The notes under the pieces: generated by a model
What the model saw: the letters and a program-made list of their open reading frames with translations, nothing else
Told to the model about the DNA's origin: nothing
Databases searched by the model: none
From: Paraferrimonas sedimenticola
Lineage (GTDB): Bacteria > Pseudomonadota > Gammaproteobacteria > Enterobacterales > Shewanellaceae
NCBI RefSeq assembly: GCF_002282855.1
Contig: NZ_NRIR01000002.1
Coordinates: 248,001-312,000, forward strand
Length of the DNA stretch: 64,000 nt
Direction of reading: 5' to 3'
Shown here: positions 55,076 to 64,000 of the stretch, piece by piece
Layout of the letters: every line of letters starts with the position of its first letter
How positions within the stretch are numbered: position 1 is the stretch's first letter
Position numbers and translations under genes: made by a program

Positions 55076-55127
55076 TATCCGGGTGTATGCTGAAGTCTGT
55101 ACCGGAGCAGAATCAACAAGCACAAAA

Positions 55128-55151
55128 AAGCCGCTCAAATGAGTAATGCCA
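55128..55151. repeat. Left inverted repeat of the IS4-family element
   Basis: AAGCCGCTCA, then AA, then TGAGTAATGCC. It pairs with the right end, differing only in the two central bases. Each end itself contains the small palindrome CTCA..TGAG. Confidence 0.88.
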
Positions 55152-55177
55152 CTCGCTTAAGAGCGAGTGGCTTTTTT
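55148..55177 (+). terminator. Strong terminator inside the left end of the IS
   Basis: Perfect stem GCCACTCGCT / AGCGAGTGGC with loop TAAG and a run of six Ts. It reads on the plus strand, against the transposase, and overlaps the last codons of that gene. It will stop transcripts entering from the cytochrome side. Confidence 0.9.
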
Positions 55178-56479
55178 ACATGGGTACTTCTTGTGCTTGT
55201 TGAGTACGGCTCTAGGATAAGCGGGTCGCTTCCGCTTTTTCGGAAGTATCAACCGTTTTCCATTTTCCCTTAGAGTTTTGAGATGCTTAGGTATTGCTCC
55301 TGGAGTGCGGGTGTTACTTGACCATATCATCTCGTCCATGATGAGAAAGAGTGCTCCAATAAAGCTGATTCTCAAGGGCTCGACTTGGTGTTGTTTTGCT
55401 ATCTCGGCCATTTCGAGTCGGACGATGTTATAGCTAGTGAGTATGCCCCATACTTCTTGGTAGACCCCGTCGGCCTTTTTACTACGAAGCGTAGGTTTGT
55501 TTTGCAGCTGGTACTGTTTTAACTCGCCATATCCACGCTCTATCTCCCAGCGTTGCCAATAGACTTTTACCAGCGCTTCAAACGGGTATTTTTCAGGGCA
55601 AACACACGAAGTGATAAATCCCTTGATATCACCTTGGGGCGTAGGGATAAGGATAAGCCTAGCTTGCCAGCTTTCACCTAGGTAAGGCGCTTGTCGCTGA
55701 GCCTGTGGAGATACCGGCATGTCGATGAGATGGTCGTATTCAGAAAAGCTCTCGGTTATCTCGTAGCGAGCTTTTTCTTTGATAGGAATTAACCAATGGG
55801 AGTTTCTGCCTGCTCCGGCCCAGCTGGTGAGCAACTCAGCAGACATGAACCCTCTATCGAACAAGGTCAAAGAATCATCCGGTGCAGACCCAACAAGCTG
55901 CTGGGCATAGGATATTTCACTGTTGGTGACCGGTCCAAAAGCCGCATCTGACAGAAGGTGATTACTCGTGGACATTAGAGTAACAGCCAAGACGCTCGGA
56001 AAAGCCGCTCCTTTTTGGACAAACCCAAACGACTGATTTTCTTCAGTGTTGTGAGTCTTGAAGTAGGTACCATCGACACTCATCAATCTAAGCCCACAAA
56101 CTTCATCGCACTCGGATTGCTTTTCCCATTGTTCGGCAGTGGTCTTGAATAAATAGCGCATGGGCTCAGAGCCTAAACGCTCCTTACCTTTGATGATACT
56201 GCTGGTAGCCATGGGTGAGAGCTCACCATCGGCATCAGGAAAAGCTAACTCCAAATTATCACAGACATTTTGAATCGGTCGATTACGCTGAAGCCCAATA
56301 CCTAGCACTAACCAAACCGCTTGCTCAGCAGGAAATCGTCGTTTTCTAAGGGATGCTCGACCCATTTGTTTAACGGCTTCTTCAACCCATTCCATTGGAA
56401 TATGCTTGCTGAAAACATCGGTAGGTCGGTCGTGGCAAAACTCAGCGGTTACTTGGAGTTCTTTGGAAAATTCAGACAT
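55157..56479 (-). CDS. IS4-family transposase
   Basis: 440 residues, full length for IS4 transposases. N-terminal IS4 domain (residues ~10-105), then the DDE core: first Asp in MSVDGTYF (~135), second Asp in LFDRGFMS (~208), catalytic Glu in the Y-2-R-3-E-6-K signature YWQRWEIERGYGELK (~310). The frame is open throughout, so it is probably functional. No Shine-Dalgarno sequence precedes the ATG; a hairpin with T-run ends just before it. The basic tail (LPKKRKRP, KHKKYPCKKATRS) includes the terminator-encoded residues. Confidence 0.92.
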   Translation of the reverse strand: MSEFSKELQVTAEFCHDRPTDVFSKHIPMEWVEEAVKQMGRASLRKRRFPAEQAVWLVLGIGLQRNRPIQNVCDNLELAFPDADGELSPMATSSIIKGKERLGSEPMRYLFKTTAEQWEKQSECDEVCGLRLMSVDGTYFKTHNTEENQSFGFVQKGAAFPSVLAVTLMSTSNHLLSDAAFGPVTNSEISYAQQLVGSAPDDSLTLFDRGFMSAELLTSWAGAGRNSHWLIPIKEKARYEITESFSEYDHLIDMPVSPQAQRQAPYLGESWQARLILIPTPQGDIKGFITSCVCPEKYPFEALVKVYWQRWEIERGYGELKQYQLQNKPTLRSKKADGVYQEVWGILTSYNIVRLEMAEIAKQHQVEPLRISFIGALFLIMDEMIWSSNTRTPGAIPKHLKTLRENGKRLILPKKRKRPAYPRAVLNKHKKYPCKKATRS

Positions 56480-56483
56480 AAAA

Positions 56484-56514
56484 AATCGGCCGCAATAAAA
56501 GATTGTGGCCGATT
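56484..56514 (-). terminator. Hairpin just upstream of the transposase start
   Basis: Arms AATCGGCC / GGCCGATT, extended by five more pairs with one wobble, loop of five bases. On the minus strand it is followed by TTTTTT and then directly by the ATG. It looks like an attenuator that silences transposase in read-through transcripts and hides the initiation region. Confidence 0.75.
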
Positions 56515-56554
56515 ATGCGGTACTGCCAAGATCGGTCAACTATCTAAAACGATC

Positions 56555-56578
56555 GGCATTACTCACATGAGCGGCTTT
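56555..56578. repeat. Right inverted repeat of the IS4-family element
   Basis: GGCATTACTCA, then CA, then TGAGCGGCTT; reverse complement of the left end apart from the two central bases. Confidence 0.88.
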
Positions 56579-56598
56579 CCTATATTCAAAATTCAATC

Positions 56599-57570
56599 TT
56601 AGTGAGAGCGACTCACTGCAATATCCGCCAACGCTTTCATCGCTTCTTTGTGCGGGCCATCGGCAATGATATCTAATGCGACCTTGGCTTTTTCTGCTTC
56701 CTGGCGAGCAATTTTAGCTGTGTAGTCCAAAGCGCCGCTTTGCTGAAGTGCTTCTACTACCTGGTCCACTACCTCGGTGCCATCGCCATTCTCAATTGCG
56801 CTGCGGATCATTTGGCTTTGTTCTGGCGTACCGTTGGCCATAGCGTAGATTAGCGGCAGGGTGGGTTTGCCCTCGGCGAGATCGTCACCGATATTCTTGC
56901 CCAGTTCGTCGGCATCCGCGGTGTAATCGAGTAAATCGTCGGCTAGTTGGAAGGCGGTACCCAAATAGGTGCCAAAATCCGCTAGGGCTTTTTGCTCTTC
57001 GATATTGGCACCACCCAGCATGCCGCCCAAACGGGTGCAGGCCTCAAACAGCTTGGCGGTCTTACAGTAAATCACCCGCATGTAGCTTTCTTCAGTGGTG
57101 TCTGGGTCGTTACAGTTCATTAACTGCAACACTTCACCTTCGGCCAAAATGTTGGTGGTTTTGGCGAGTTCGCTTAGAATCTCTAGGCTTTCCAATTCGG
57201 TCATTAATTGGAAAGCGCGAGTGTACAAAAAGTCGCCAACCAAGACACTGGCGCTGTTGCCGAACAGAGCATTGGCGGTCTCACGACCACGACGCAAAGT
57301 AGACTCGTCGACTACGTCGTCGTGTAGCAGAGTCGAGGTATGGATGAACTCAACAATCGCCGCCAGCTTATAGTGCTTATCGCCGTCATAGCCCATTGCA
57401 TTAGCTGCTAGGGTGCACAGCATGGGACGCATGCGCTTGCCGCCGCTGCTAATAATATAGAAGCTGAGTTGATTGATAAGCGCCACGTCGGATTGTAGCT
57501 GCTCGATGATCAACTGATTGACCTGGTTCATGTCTTGGTCGGTCAGTTGTTGAATGGCTTGTAGGTCCAT
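56599..57570 (-). CDS. ispB: Octaprenyl diphosphate synthase
   Basis: 323 residues, trans-prenyl chain synthase for the ubiquinone/menaquinone side chain. First Asp-rich motif LLHDDVVDESTLRRG near residue 83; second QLADDLLDYTAD near 210. GGKRMRPML and KTAKLFEA are typical. Divergent from rplU with 286 bp between, the conserved gammaproteobacterial arrangement. The IS lies just behind its stop codon and may have displaced its own terminator. Confidence 0.97.
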   Translation of the reverse strand: MDLQAIQQLTDQDMNQVNQLIIEQLQSDVALINQLSFYIISSGGKRMRPMLCTLAANAMGYDGDKHYKLAAIVEFIHTSTLLHDDVVDESTLRRGRETANALFGNSASVLVGDFLYTRAFQLMTELESLEILSELAKTTNILAEGEVLQLMNCNDPDTTEESYMRVIYCKTAKLFEACTRLGGMLGGANIEEQKALADFGTYLGTAFQLADDLLDYTADADELGKNIGDDLAEGKPTLPLIYAMANGTPEQSQMIRSAIENGDGTEVVDQVVEALQQSGALDYTAKIARQEAEKAKVALDIIADGPHKEAMKALADIAVSRSH

Positions 57571-57740
57571 AACCTGCTCTGAATCTGTTGTTTATTTGCT
57601 TCGCAGTTGCGTTGGTTTCGTTAGCAAAAATGCGAAACTATAGTTTGCGCAATGGTACCTTAAATCTAAGCTCAACACAGCCCTATAAGCGAGCGGCTGT
57701 GCTAACATTGAACTCTAGTTTGATCTTTTCTAAATACTGC

Positions 57741-57769
57741 TTGCGGGATGCCAATCTTGTACGTATAAT
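57741..57769 (+). promoter_or_regulatory. Sigma-70 promoter of rplU-rpmA
   Basis: TTGCGG (57741-57746) and a perfect TATAAT (57764-57769) with 17-bp spacing. Transcription would start near 57776, about 80 bp before rplU. Confidence 0.75.
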
Positions 57770-57856
57770 CCGCGGCCATTGTCTATAAATTTAAGTCGCA
57801 ATTCAGGTTCAATCCAATGACGCTGATTTGTGCATCTATTGTGGAGTTAAATAGCT

Positions 57857-58168
57857 ATGTACGCTGTTTTCCAAAGTGGCGGTAAGCAACACCGCGTAGC
57901 CGAAGGCCAAACCCTTCGCTTGGAGAAACTGGAAGTTGAAACCGGTTCTACCGTTGAATTTGATAACGTTTTGCTAGTTGCTAACGGCGAAGACGTTAAA
58001 GTTGGTGCACCTTACGTTGAAGGTTCAAAGGTTACTGCTGAAGTAGTAACTCACGGCCGTGGCGATAAAGTTAAGATCGTTAAGTTCCGTCGTCGTAAGC
58101 ACTCTCGCAAGCAGATGGGCCACCGTCAGTGGTTCACTGAAGTGAAAATTACTGGCATCAACGCTTAA
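57857..58168 (+). CDS. rplU: 50S ribosomal protein L21
   Basis: 103 residues, full length. [18 protein letters not shown] start and the [21 protein letters not shown] basic stretch are diagnostic. 15 bp before rpmA; expressed from the promoter at 57741. Confidence 0.99.
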   Translation: MYAVFQSGGKQHRVAEGQTLRLEKLEVETGSTVEFDNVLLVANGEDVKVGAPYVEGSKVTAEVVTHGRGDKVKIVKFRRRKHSRKQMGHRQWFTEVKITGINA

Positions 58169-58183
58169 TAGGAGACATTACTC

Positions 58184-58441
58184 ATGGCACATAAAAAGGC
58201 TGGTGGTTCTACCCGAAATGGTCGCGATTCAGAAAGCAAACGCCTAGGTGTTAAGCGTTTCGGCGGCGAGTCTGTATTGGCTGGTAACATCATCGTTCGT
58301 CAACGTGGTACTAAATTCCACGCTGGTGACAACGTAGGTTGTGGTAAAGACCACACTCTATTTGCTACTGCCAACGGCAAAGTACAGTTCGAAGTAAAAG
58401 GTCCTAAAAACCGCAAATTCGTTAGCATCATCGCTGACTAA
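58184..58441 (+). CDS. rpmA: 50S ribosomal protein L27
   Basis: 85 residues. [20 protein letters not shown] is the peptidyl-transferase-reaching N-terminus, with no Firmicutes-type cleaved extension. TAGGAGA before the ATG. A terminator follows it before obgE. Confidence 0.99.
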   Translation: MAHKKAGGSTRNGRDSESKRLGVKRFGGESVLAGNIIVRQRGTKFHAGDNVGCGKDHTLFATANGKVQFEVKGPKNRKFVSIIAD

Positions 58442-58464
58442 TTTCGAGACCTGAGATTTCGAGT

Positions 58465-58495
58465 AAGCCCTGCTGTTAAGCGGGGCTTTCTTTTT
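58465..58495 (+). terminator. Rho-independent terminator after rpmA
   Basis: Stem AAGCCCTGCT / AGCGGGGCTT (one wobble), loop GTTA, then TCTTTTT. Probably partial, as obgE follows. Confidence 0.88.
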
Positions 58496-58522
58496 GGCGT
58501 AAGCCAACCCTTGCACATATAA

Positions 58523-59767
<1,245 letters not shown>

Positions 59768-59791
59768 CCACACACAAGGAGCTGTATCGCA

Positions 59792-60292
59792 ATGCGGATT
59801 GCACTGATTGCCGCCATGGCGCACGACCGAGTGATTGGCAAAGACAATCAAATGCCTTGGCATTTGCCCGAAGATCTCAAACACTTTAAAGCCACAACTA
59901 TGGGTAAGCCTGTGGTGATGGGGCGCAAGACCTTTGAGTCGATTGGTCGTCCACTACCTGGTCGTTTGAACTTGGTGATCAGTCGCCAAAGCGACTACGC
60001 CCCAGACGGTGTAAGCGTTGCCAGTTCGGTCGAGCAAGCGGTTGAGATAGCAAAGGCGCACGGTGACATCGAAGAGTTGATGATCATCGGTGGCGGCCAG
60101 CTATATCGCATGATGCTCCCCTTTGCCGAGCGTTTGTATCTGACTCACATCGATTTAGCCGCAGAAGGGGATACTCGTTTCCCTGAGTGGGACGACGGTA
60201 GCTGGCAATGTATTGAGCAAAGCCAGCACACCAATGACAAAGGTTTGAGCTATCAGTTTTGCACTTACGAGCGCCCAGCTCAGCAAGGCTAA
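59792..60292 (+). CDS. folA: Dihydrofolate reductase
   Basis: 166 residues, type I chromosomal DHFR. RIALIAAMAHDRVIGKDNQ, catalytic Asp in MPWHLPEDLKHF (~27), NADPH-site GKPVVMGRKTFESIG, and MIIGGGQLYRMML. AAGGAG before the ATG. 24 bp after obgE. A bidirectional terminator follows. Confidence 0.97.
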   Translation: MRIALIAAMAHDRVIGKDNQMPWHLPEDLKHFKATTMGKPVVMGRKTFESIGRPLPGRLNLVISRQSDYAPDGVSVASSVEQAVEIAKAHGDIEELMIIGGGQLYRMMLPFAERLYLTHIDLAAEGDTRFPEWDDGSWQCIEQSQHTNDKGLSYQFCTYERPAQQG

Positions 60293-60311
60293 CAAAGCCA
60301 AAAGCCCATTA

Positions 60312-60337
60312 AAAAAGGCCGCGCAAGCGGCCTTTTT
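60312..60337. terminator. Bidirectional terminator between folA and the chemoreceptor gene
   Basis: Stem AAAAAGGCCGC / GCGGCCTTTTT with loop GCAA; A-run and T-run on the two sides. Confidence 0.93.
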
Positions 60338-60354
60338 GATGCTTGGAAGCTAGC

Positions 60355-62385
60355 TTAGCTGGCTTTGAATTCAGACACAGAGCCACGCATCTCTTCGGCC
60401 AAGCGGGCCACTTGCGAGCTCGACTGATTGGTCTGCTCGGAAGCGACACTGCTCTCCTCAGAGATTTGCGCAATTTGCTCTAAGCGCTCGGCGATTTGCT
60501 GGCTCACTTGATGCTGCTCTTTGGCGGCGTGGGCAATTTGCGAGCCGGATTCAAAGGCCTGGTGCACAGCGTCGGTTAGCACAGTCAGCGCTTGCGCCGA
60601 TTCCATTTGTTTCTCCACACAAGAGTCGGCTTGACGACGGCCGGCTTGCATCGCAGCAACCGCTTGTTGAGCACCTTGCTGTAGCGCTTCAATCATCTGC
60701 TGAATTTCTTGAGTGGAATCTTGAGTGCGCTGGGCCAGGTTGCGCACTTCATCGGCGACTACCGCAAAGCCTCGACCTTGCTCACCGGCGCGAGCAGCCT
60801 CAATGGCGGCGTTAAGTGCCAGTAGGTTGGTCTGCTCTGCGATACCGCGAATCACGTCTAGAATCGAGCCAATGGCGGCTGAGTCTTCGTGCAGCTGATT
60901 AATCACATTAGAGGCTTGGGCCACTTCGTCGGCCAGTCCCAAAATGGTGTTCTTGTTTTCGTCGGCCAAACGGGCGATGTTCTCTGCCTCTTCATCGGCC
61001 ATCTTAATTTCGCCTAGAGCGTCGTTGGCATTGGCGGCGACCGTTTGTGCAGAGGCATTTAGCTCTTGAGTCGCACTGGCTGCCAAGTTCATCTGATCTT
61101 TTTGAACCTGAATACCTTTAGCAGTTTGCTCGGTCACAGTGGCGGTTTGCTCGGCCGCTGCGGCCAGTTGTCCCGCGCGGTCTTGAATCGCCATGATCAG
61201 CTCTTTAAGACGACCGGACAGTTGGTTGCAGTTGGCCGACAGCTCGGCAAACTCATCTTTGCCCTTCACCGGTAAGGTGTGGCTGAGATCTCCGCTGGCC
61301 AAAACCATGAAGGCTTCGTTAATTTTTGGCAGGTTCAGTACGATGGGGCGCACGGTAAAGTAGCCGACTACCACGGCTACTACAATTGCTGCCACCATCA
61401 CCACAGTGGTCAGGGTTTGAGCCGAGCTAATCGCGTCTATCGTGTTGCTACCGATTTTGTCGGTGGCCAAGTTCAAAGTGTCGGCCAGTTGGCCGAGGGA
61501 TTGAGTGTACTGAGCGACCTGCGACTCCAGCTCGTTCATCATGGTGTCGGCTTGAGTCAACAGATTCACTTTCTGTTTGTGGGTTGGTTGCAATGCAGAG
61601 CCGCCTTGGAACAATTCAAGGGTAGCGTTAACCGAGTCAACTAAGGTTTCGCTGGCATCCACCCAATCGGTGGCTTCGGCGTCTTGCAGCAGCATGTTTG
61701 AACGGCCGTTAAAATCGGCGTACAAAAAACTCAGCTCTTGAGCAATTTGCTCTGTGCCAGTCACTGTGGTCTGCAGCAATAGCGCTTTTTGAGCTTCGCT
61801 CAAGCGAATCAGTAAGGCATCGATGGCGGCGGCGTGATCCGCGAGTTTCAGCTCGGCAGCATTGTCGCTAAATTCCAGGTCCAACACATCCAATAGGCTG
61901 TCGGTGGTTTCTTCCAACTGTGTCTCGATCGCTACCGACTGGGCTTGCAGCTGGTTTTCCAGAGCAATGATGCGCTCGCGAGTTTGCACCAGTTGCTGTG
62001 CTTTGCCTTTAAAGGTGTCGTTGTTTTGCACCACAGGCTCGAGCTCGCTGGCCAGAGCTTGATAAGGCGACAAAATCTGGCCTAAATCCACAAGCAAACT
62101 GTCGAGTTCGCCTTGGTTGTTGTTTAGGCGAGTGCTTAAGCTACTCAGTTGATCGGACGATTGGCTATTTGCGGCGGTAAGCAGCACGCGCTGCTGATCG
62201 GCGAGCAGTGTGTTAATGCTGACATTGGCTTTCATCGCCGGCATATTGACTTGTTGAAGTTGTGAACTGTTGTCCTTAACTCCGTCCACGGTGATAAGCG
62301 AAGCGGCACCTAACACCAGCAATAAGAGAGTAACTAAGACAAAGCCGCCGACGGCTCGCATAGCGACACTGACTTTCATGGCCAT
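60355..62385 (-). CDS. Methyl-accepting chemotaxis protein
   Basis: 676 residues. TM1 ~11-31; periplasmic helical sensor ~32-325 with no recognised ligand motif; TM2 ~328-350; HAMP ~350-400. The cytoplasmic signalling hairpin carries [19 protein letters not shown] and [18 protein letters not shown] near residues 520-560. No NWETF-type CheR tether at the C-terminus (ends SVSEFKAS). The gene lies between folA and apaH, which are usually close neighbours in relatives. Confidence 0.94.
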   Translation of the reverse strand: MAMKVSVAMRAVGGFVLVTLLLLVLGAASLITVDGVKDNSSQLQQVNMPAMKANVSINTLLADQQRVLLTAANSQSSDQLSSLSTRLNNNQGELDSLLVDLGQILSPYQALASELEPVVQNNDTFKGKAQQLVQTRERIIALENQLQAQSVAIETQLEETTDSLLDVLDLEFSDNAAELKLADHAAAIDALLIRLSEAQKALLLQTTVTGTEQIAQELSFLYADFNGRSNMLLQDAEATDWVDASETLVDSVNATLELFQGGSALQPTHKQKVNLLTQADTMMNELESQVAQYTQSLGQLADTLNLATDKIGSNTIDAISSAQTLTTVVMVAAIVVAVVVGYFTVRPIVLNLPKINEAFMVLASGDLSHTLPVKGKDEFAELSANCNQLSGRLKELIMAIQDRAGQLAAAAEQTATVTEQTAKGIQVQKDQMNLAASATQELNASAQTVAANANDALGEIKMADEEAENIARLADENKNTILGLADEVAQASNVINQLHEDSAAIGSILDVIRGIAEQTNLLALNAAIEAARAGEQGRGFAVVADEVRNLAQRTQDSTQEIQQMIEALQQGAQQAVAAMQAGRRQADSCVEKQMESAQALTVLTDAVHQAFESGSQIAHAAKEQHQVSQQIAERLEQIAQISEESSVASEQTNQSSSQVARLAEEMRGSVSEFKAS

Positions 62386-62418
62386 TGCTGTAATCCTTGG
62401 TTTTTCGGTAGTTCTAAG

Positions 62419-63252
62419 TTATCGGCTTGTTATTATTTTTCTTGAGCTTTTTAGTGACGCTTGTCGAATAAATTGATTGGATTCGCTGTGCCACAGGGTT
62501 AGCTCATTGCCCCATACACACCCTGTGTCCAAGGCGAGAATGTCTTCCCGGTCGGTTTTTCCCTGCAAGGCTGCCCAGTGGCCAAACAGCAGTCGGCTGC
62601 CTCTGGGTTTACGCGGGAATTTAAACCAGGGAATTAGCATGCTATCGCTGGCGGTTGCGAGTTTGTGCTCAAACTCCAAATCTCCTTTCGGAGTGAGAAA
62701 ACGCATTCGCGTTAGCGCGTTAATGGTGTAACGCCAGCGGTTTATTTCGGTGTCTTTGGGGTTGAAGCGAGCCGGTTCATTGCCGTACATGGCGCGAATC
62801 AGGCTCAAGTAATCTGGGCTGGCGAGGACTTGTTGTACTTCGGCGGCTTGGTTTTGGGCATCTTTTATTCGCCACTGCGGTGGGATACCAGCGTGAGTCA
62901 GCGCTAACTTCTGTTGTTTATCTCGAATAATGAGCGGCTGGCGCCGCAACCAATCAATCAGCTTAGGCGCGTCTTTGGCTTGAAGTAGAGGCTCGAGCTG
63001 ATCTGAGGGCTTGGCGCGTTTTAGTTTGGCGACCACTGCCAGCAAATGCAGGTCGTGATTGCCCAGCACTGTGTGGACAGCCCCTTGGTGCTTTTCGAAA
63101 TAGCGCAGGGTTTTGAGTGAATCTGGCCCACGTGCAACCAAATCACCGCTAGCCCATAAATTATCTTTAGACGGGTTAAATTCAACCTTGGCTAGCAAGC
63201 GCTCGAGTTCGTCAAAACAGCCCTGAATATCACCCACATAATAATTAGCCAT
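62419..63252 (-). CDS. apaH: ApaH, bis(5'-nucleosyl)-tetraphosphatase (symmetrical)
   Basis: 277 residues. Metallophosphoesterase motifs YYVGDIQGC (metal site 1), WASGDLVARGPDS, VLGNHDLHLLAV, and THAGIPPQW. Cleaves Ap4A to two ADP and removes Np4 caps from RNA. The start is set at 63252 (MANYYVGDIQG); upstream in-frame codons overlap apaG and do not resemble the family. Conserved apaH-apaG-rsmA order. Confidence 0.96.
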   Translation of the reverse strand: MANYYVGDIQGCFDELERLLAKVEFNPSKDNLWASGDLVARGPDSLKTLRYFEKHQGAVHTVLGNHDLHLLAVVAKLKRAKPSDQLEPLLQAKDAPKLIDWLRRQPLIIRDKQQKLALTHAGIPPQWRIKDAQNQAAEVQQVLASPDYLSLIRAMYGNEPARFNPKDTEINRWRYTINALTRMRFLTPKGDLEFEHKLATASDSMLIPWFKFPRKPRGSRLLFGHWAALQGKTDREDILALDTGCVWGNELTLWHSESNQFIRQASLKSSRKIITSR

Positions 63253-63275
63253 CTCGTCGAACTCTTTGCACGGGC

Positions 63276-63659
63276 TTAATGGACAATGCCTGGCACCGCG
63301 AGTCGAAACACAGGAATAGTGACCTGAAAACGCTCTTCGAGTTCGCAATTCATGGTGTAGCAGCCCTGCATGGTACCCATTTGAGTTTCCAGCATTGCCG
63401 CTGAGGTGTAGGTGAAGGACTCGCCTGGTTCTATGGTTGGCGTTTTGCCAATAACCCCATCGCCTTGCACCTCGTTGACTTTACCGTTGCCATCGGTGAT
63501 CAACCAATGGCGGGATAATAAGGTCACCGCCACTGCACCTTGGTTGGCAATGGTAATCGTGTATTGATACAGGTACTTGTCGTCTTCAGGCTGCGACTGC
63601 TGTGGCACGTACTCTGTGACCACGCTGATTTTCACATCCTGTGCTAACAGTGAGGTCAT
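63276..63659 (-). CDS. apaG: ApaG
   Basis: 127 residues, a fibronectin-III-like beta-sandwich protein. YLYQYTITIANQGAVAVTLLSRHW, GVIGKTPTIEPGESFTYTS and GTMQGCYTM are the family blocks. Function is not firmly known; it is co-transcribed with rsmA and apaH, 23 bp before apaH. Confidence 0.96.
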   Translation of the reverse strand: MTSLLAQDVKISVVTEYVPQQSQPEDDKYLYQYTITIANQGAVAVTLLSRHWLITDGNGKVNEVQGDGVIGKTPTIEPGESFTYTSAAMLETQMGTMQGCYTMNCELEERFQVTIPVFRLAVPGIVH

Positions 63660-63669
63660 GCCGGAGCTC

Positions 63670-64000
63670 CTAGCGTTGGCTTAACAGGTTAGCGAGCGCA
63701 ACGTACTGCGCTACAGTGATTTGTTCGGGGCGCAGGGTGGCGTCGACACCCAGCTGCGTAAAGTCCTCGTCGCTGAAAAGCTTTTTGAGGTTGTTGCGCA
63801 AGGTTTTGCGGCGCATGTTAAATGCGGTGCTGGTGACGTGGTGCAATTTCGCAAGGTCTTGGCATGGATGCGGATTGTCCTTGTAAGGCACCAGGCGCAC
63901 CACGGCAGAGTCGACCTTTGGCGGCGGCACAAACGAACCCGGTGGTACTTCAAGCACTGGAATCACCTGACAGTGATATTGAGCCATTACCGTCAAACGA
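63670..64000 (-). CDS. rsmA: RsmA (KsgA), 16S rRNA dimethyladenosine transferase (C-terminal part, runs off right edge)
   Basis: About 110 C-terminal residues. [20 protein letters not shown] and [17 protein letters not shown] match KsgA from E. coli closely; [15 protein letters not shown] is the typical helix of the C-terminal domain. The reading frame is open to the window edge, so the gene starts outside. It dimethylates A1518 and A1519 of 16S rRNA. Ten bases before apaG. Confidence 0.96.
   Translation of the reverse strand, partial: RLTVMAQYHCQVIPVLEVPPGSFVPPPKVDSAVVRLVPYKDNPHPCQDLAKLHHVTSTAFNMRRKTLRNNLKKLFSDEDFTQLGVDATLRPEQITVAQYVALANLLSQR

Larger units (their letters stand above)
55128..56578. 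mobile_element. IS4-family insertion sequence, complete
   Basis: About 1451 bp bounded by near-perfect inverted repeats (24 bp, two mismatches) and containing one transposase gene on the minus strand. Size and gene fit the IS4 family. No 10-13 bp target duplication is visible at these ends, so the insertion is old, rearranged, or the true ends differ by some bases. It sits between the diheme lipoprotein gene and ispB, 20 bp from the ispB stop codon, and breaks no visible gene. Confidence 0.88.

Noticed and set aside
63253-63348. Longer N-terminus for ApaH
   Set aside because: It would overlap apaG and has no family match; MANYYVGDIQG is the normal start.

Overview
The window is chromosomal DNA of a marine-type gammaproteobacterium, most likely in the Shewanella/Ferrimonas part of the Alteromonadales. 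The evidence is gene content and order: uvrA - MFS - ssb, a full MSHA (mannose-sensitive haemagglutinin) type IV pilus cluster running straight into mreBCD-maf-rng-yhdP-tldD, argR divergent from mdh, ispB divergent from rplU-rpmA-obgE, and folA followed by apaH-apaG-rsmA. No rRNA, tRNA, CRISPR array or prophage was seen. One complete IS4-family insertion sequence is present.

Layout. 1-9.7 kb: the 5' part of uvrA, a YajR-like exporter, ssb, a metallo-beta-lactamase-fold protein, a GlxA-type AraC regulator, a GGDEF-EAL c-di-GMP protein, a small membrane protein and an ACC-deaminase/D-cysteine-desulfhydrase-like enzyme. 9.7-31 kb: the MSHA cluster, namely the platform, ATPase and secretin genes (mshI to mshF), the pilins, then the minor pilins and mshQ. 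It is not the plain cluster. Four MshA-like major-type pilins ending in a terminal Cys are present besides MshB. A bfd-bfr-bfr iron-storage cassette sits in the middle of the pilin array. A PglL/PilO-type O-oligosaccharyltransferase lies antisense beside the last pilin. 31-42.3 kb: cell shape (mreBCD), maf, rng, yhdP, a nitrilase-family amidase, tldD and arfB. 42.3-51.4 kb: NtrC-controlled glnK-amtB, Fur-controlled fbpABC iron(III) uptake, a gamma-glutamyltransferase, a DyP-type peroxidase and argR. 51.6-64 kb: mdh, an apbE plus diheme lipoprotein pair, the IS4 element, ispB, rplU-rpmA-obgE, folA, a chemoreceptor, apaH, apaG and the 3' part of rsmA.

How the genes work together. The MSHA genes make one surface machine: MshI/I2/J/K (PilM/N/O/P equivalents) link the inner-membrane platform MshG to the secretin MshL. 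MshE powers extension and carries an N-terminal MshEN domain that in Vibrio binds c-di-GMP. The adjacent GGDEF-EAL gene occupies roughly the place where mshH/csrD lies in relatives and could set the local c-di-GMP signal. The glycosyltransferase next to the pilins suggests O-glycosylated MSHA. Iron is a second theme: Fur-like boxes precede both bfd-bfr-bfr and fbpABC, and the two bacterioferritin subunits have complementary losses (one lacks the ferroxidase ligands, the other the haem Met52).

The places most worth following up are the expanded pilin array with its iron and glycosylation insertions, the apbE/diheme lipoprotein unit behind a CRP-like site, the split metal-binding motif in the metallo-beta-lactamase-fold protein, and the self-insulating hairpins at both ends of the IS4 element.
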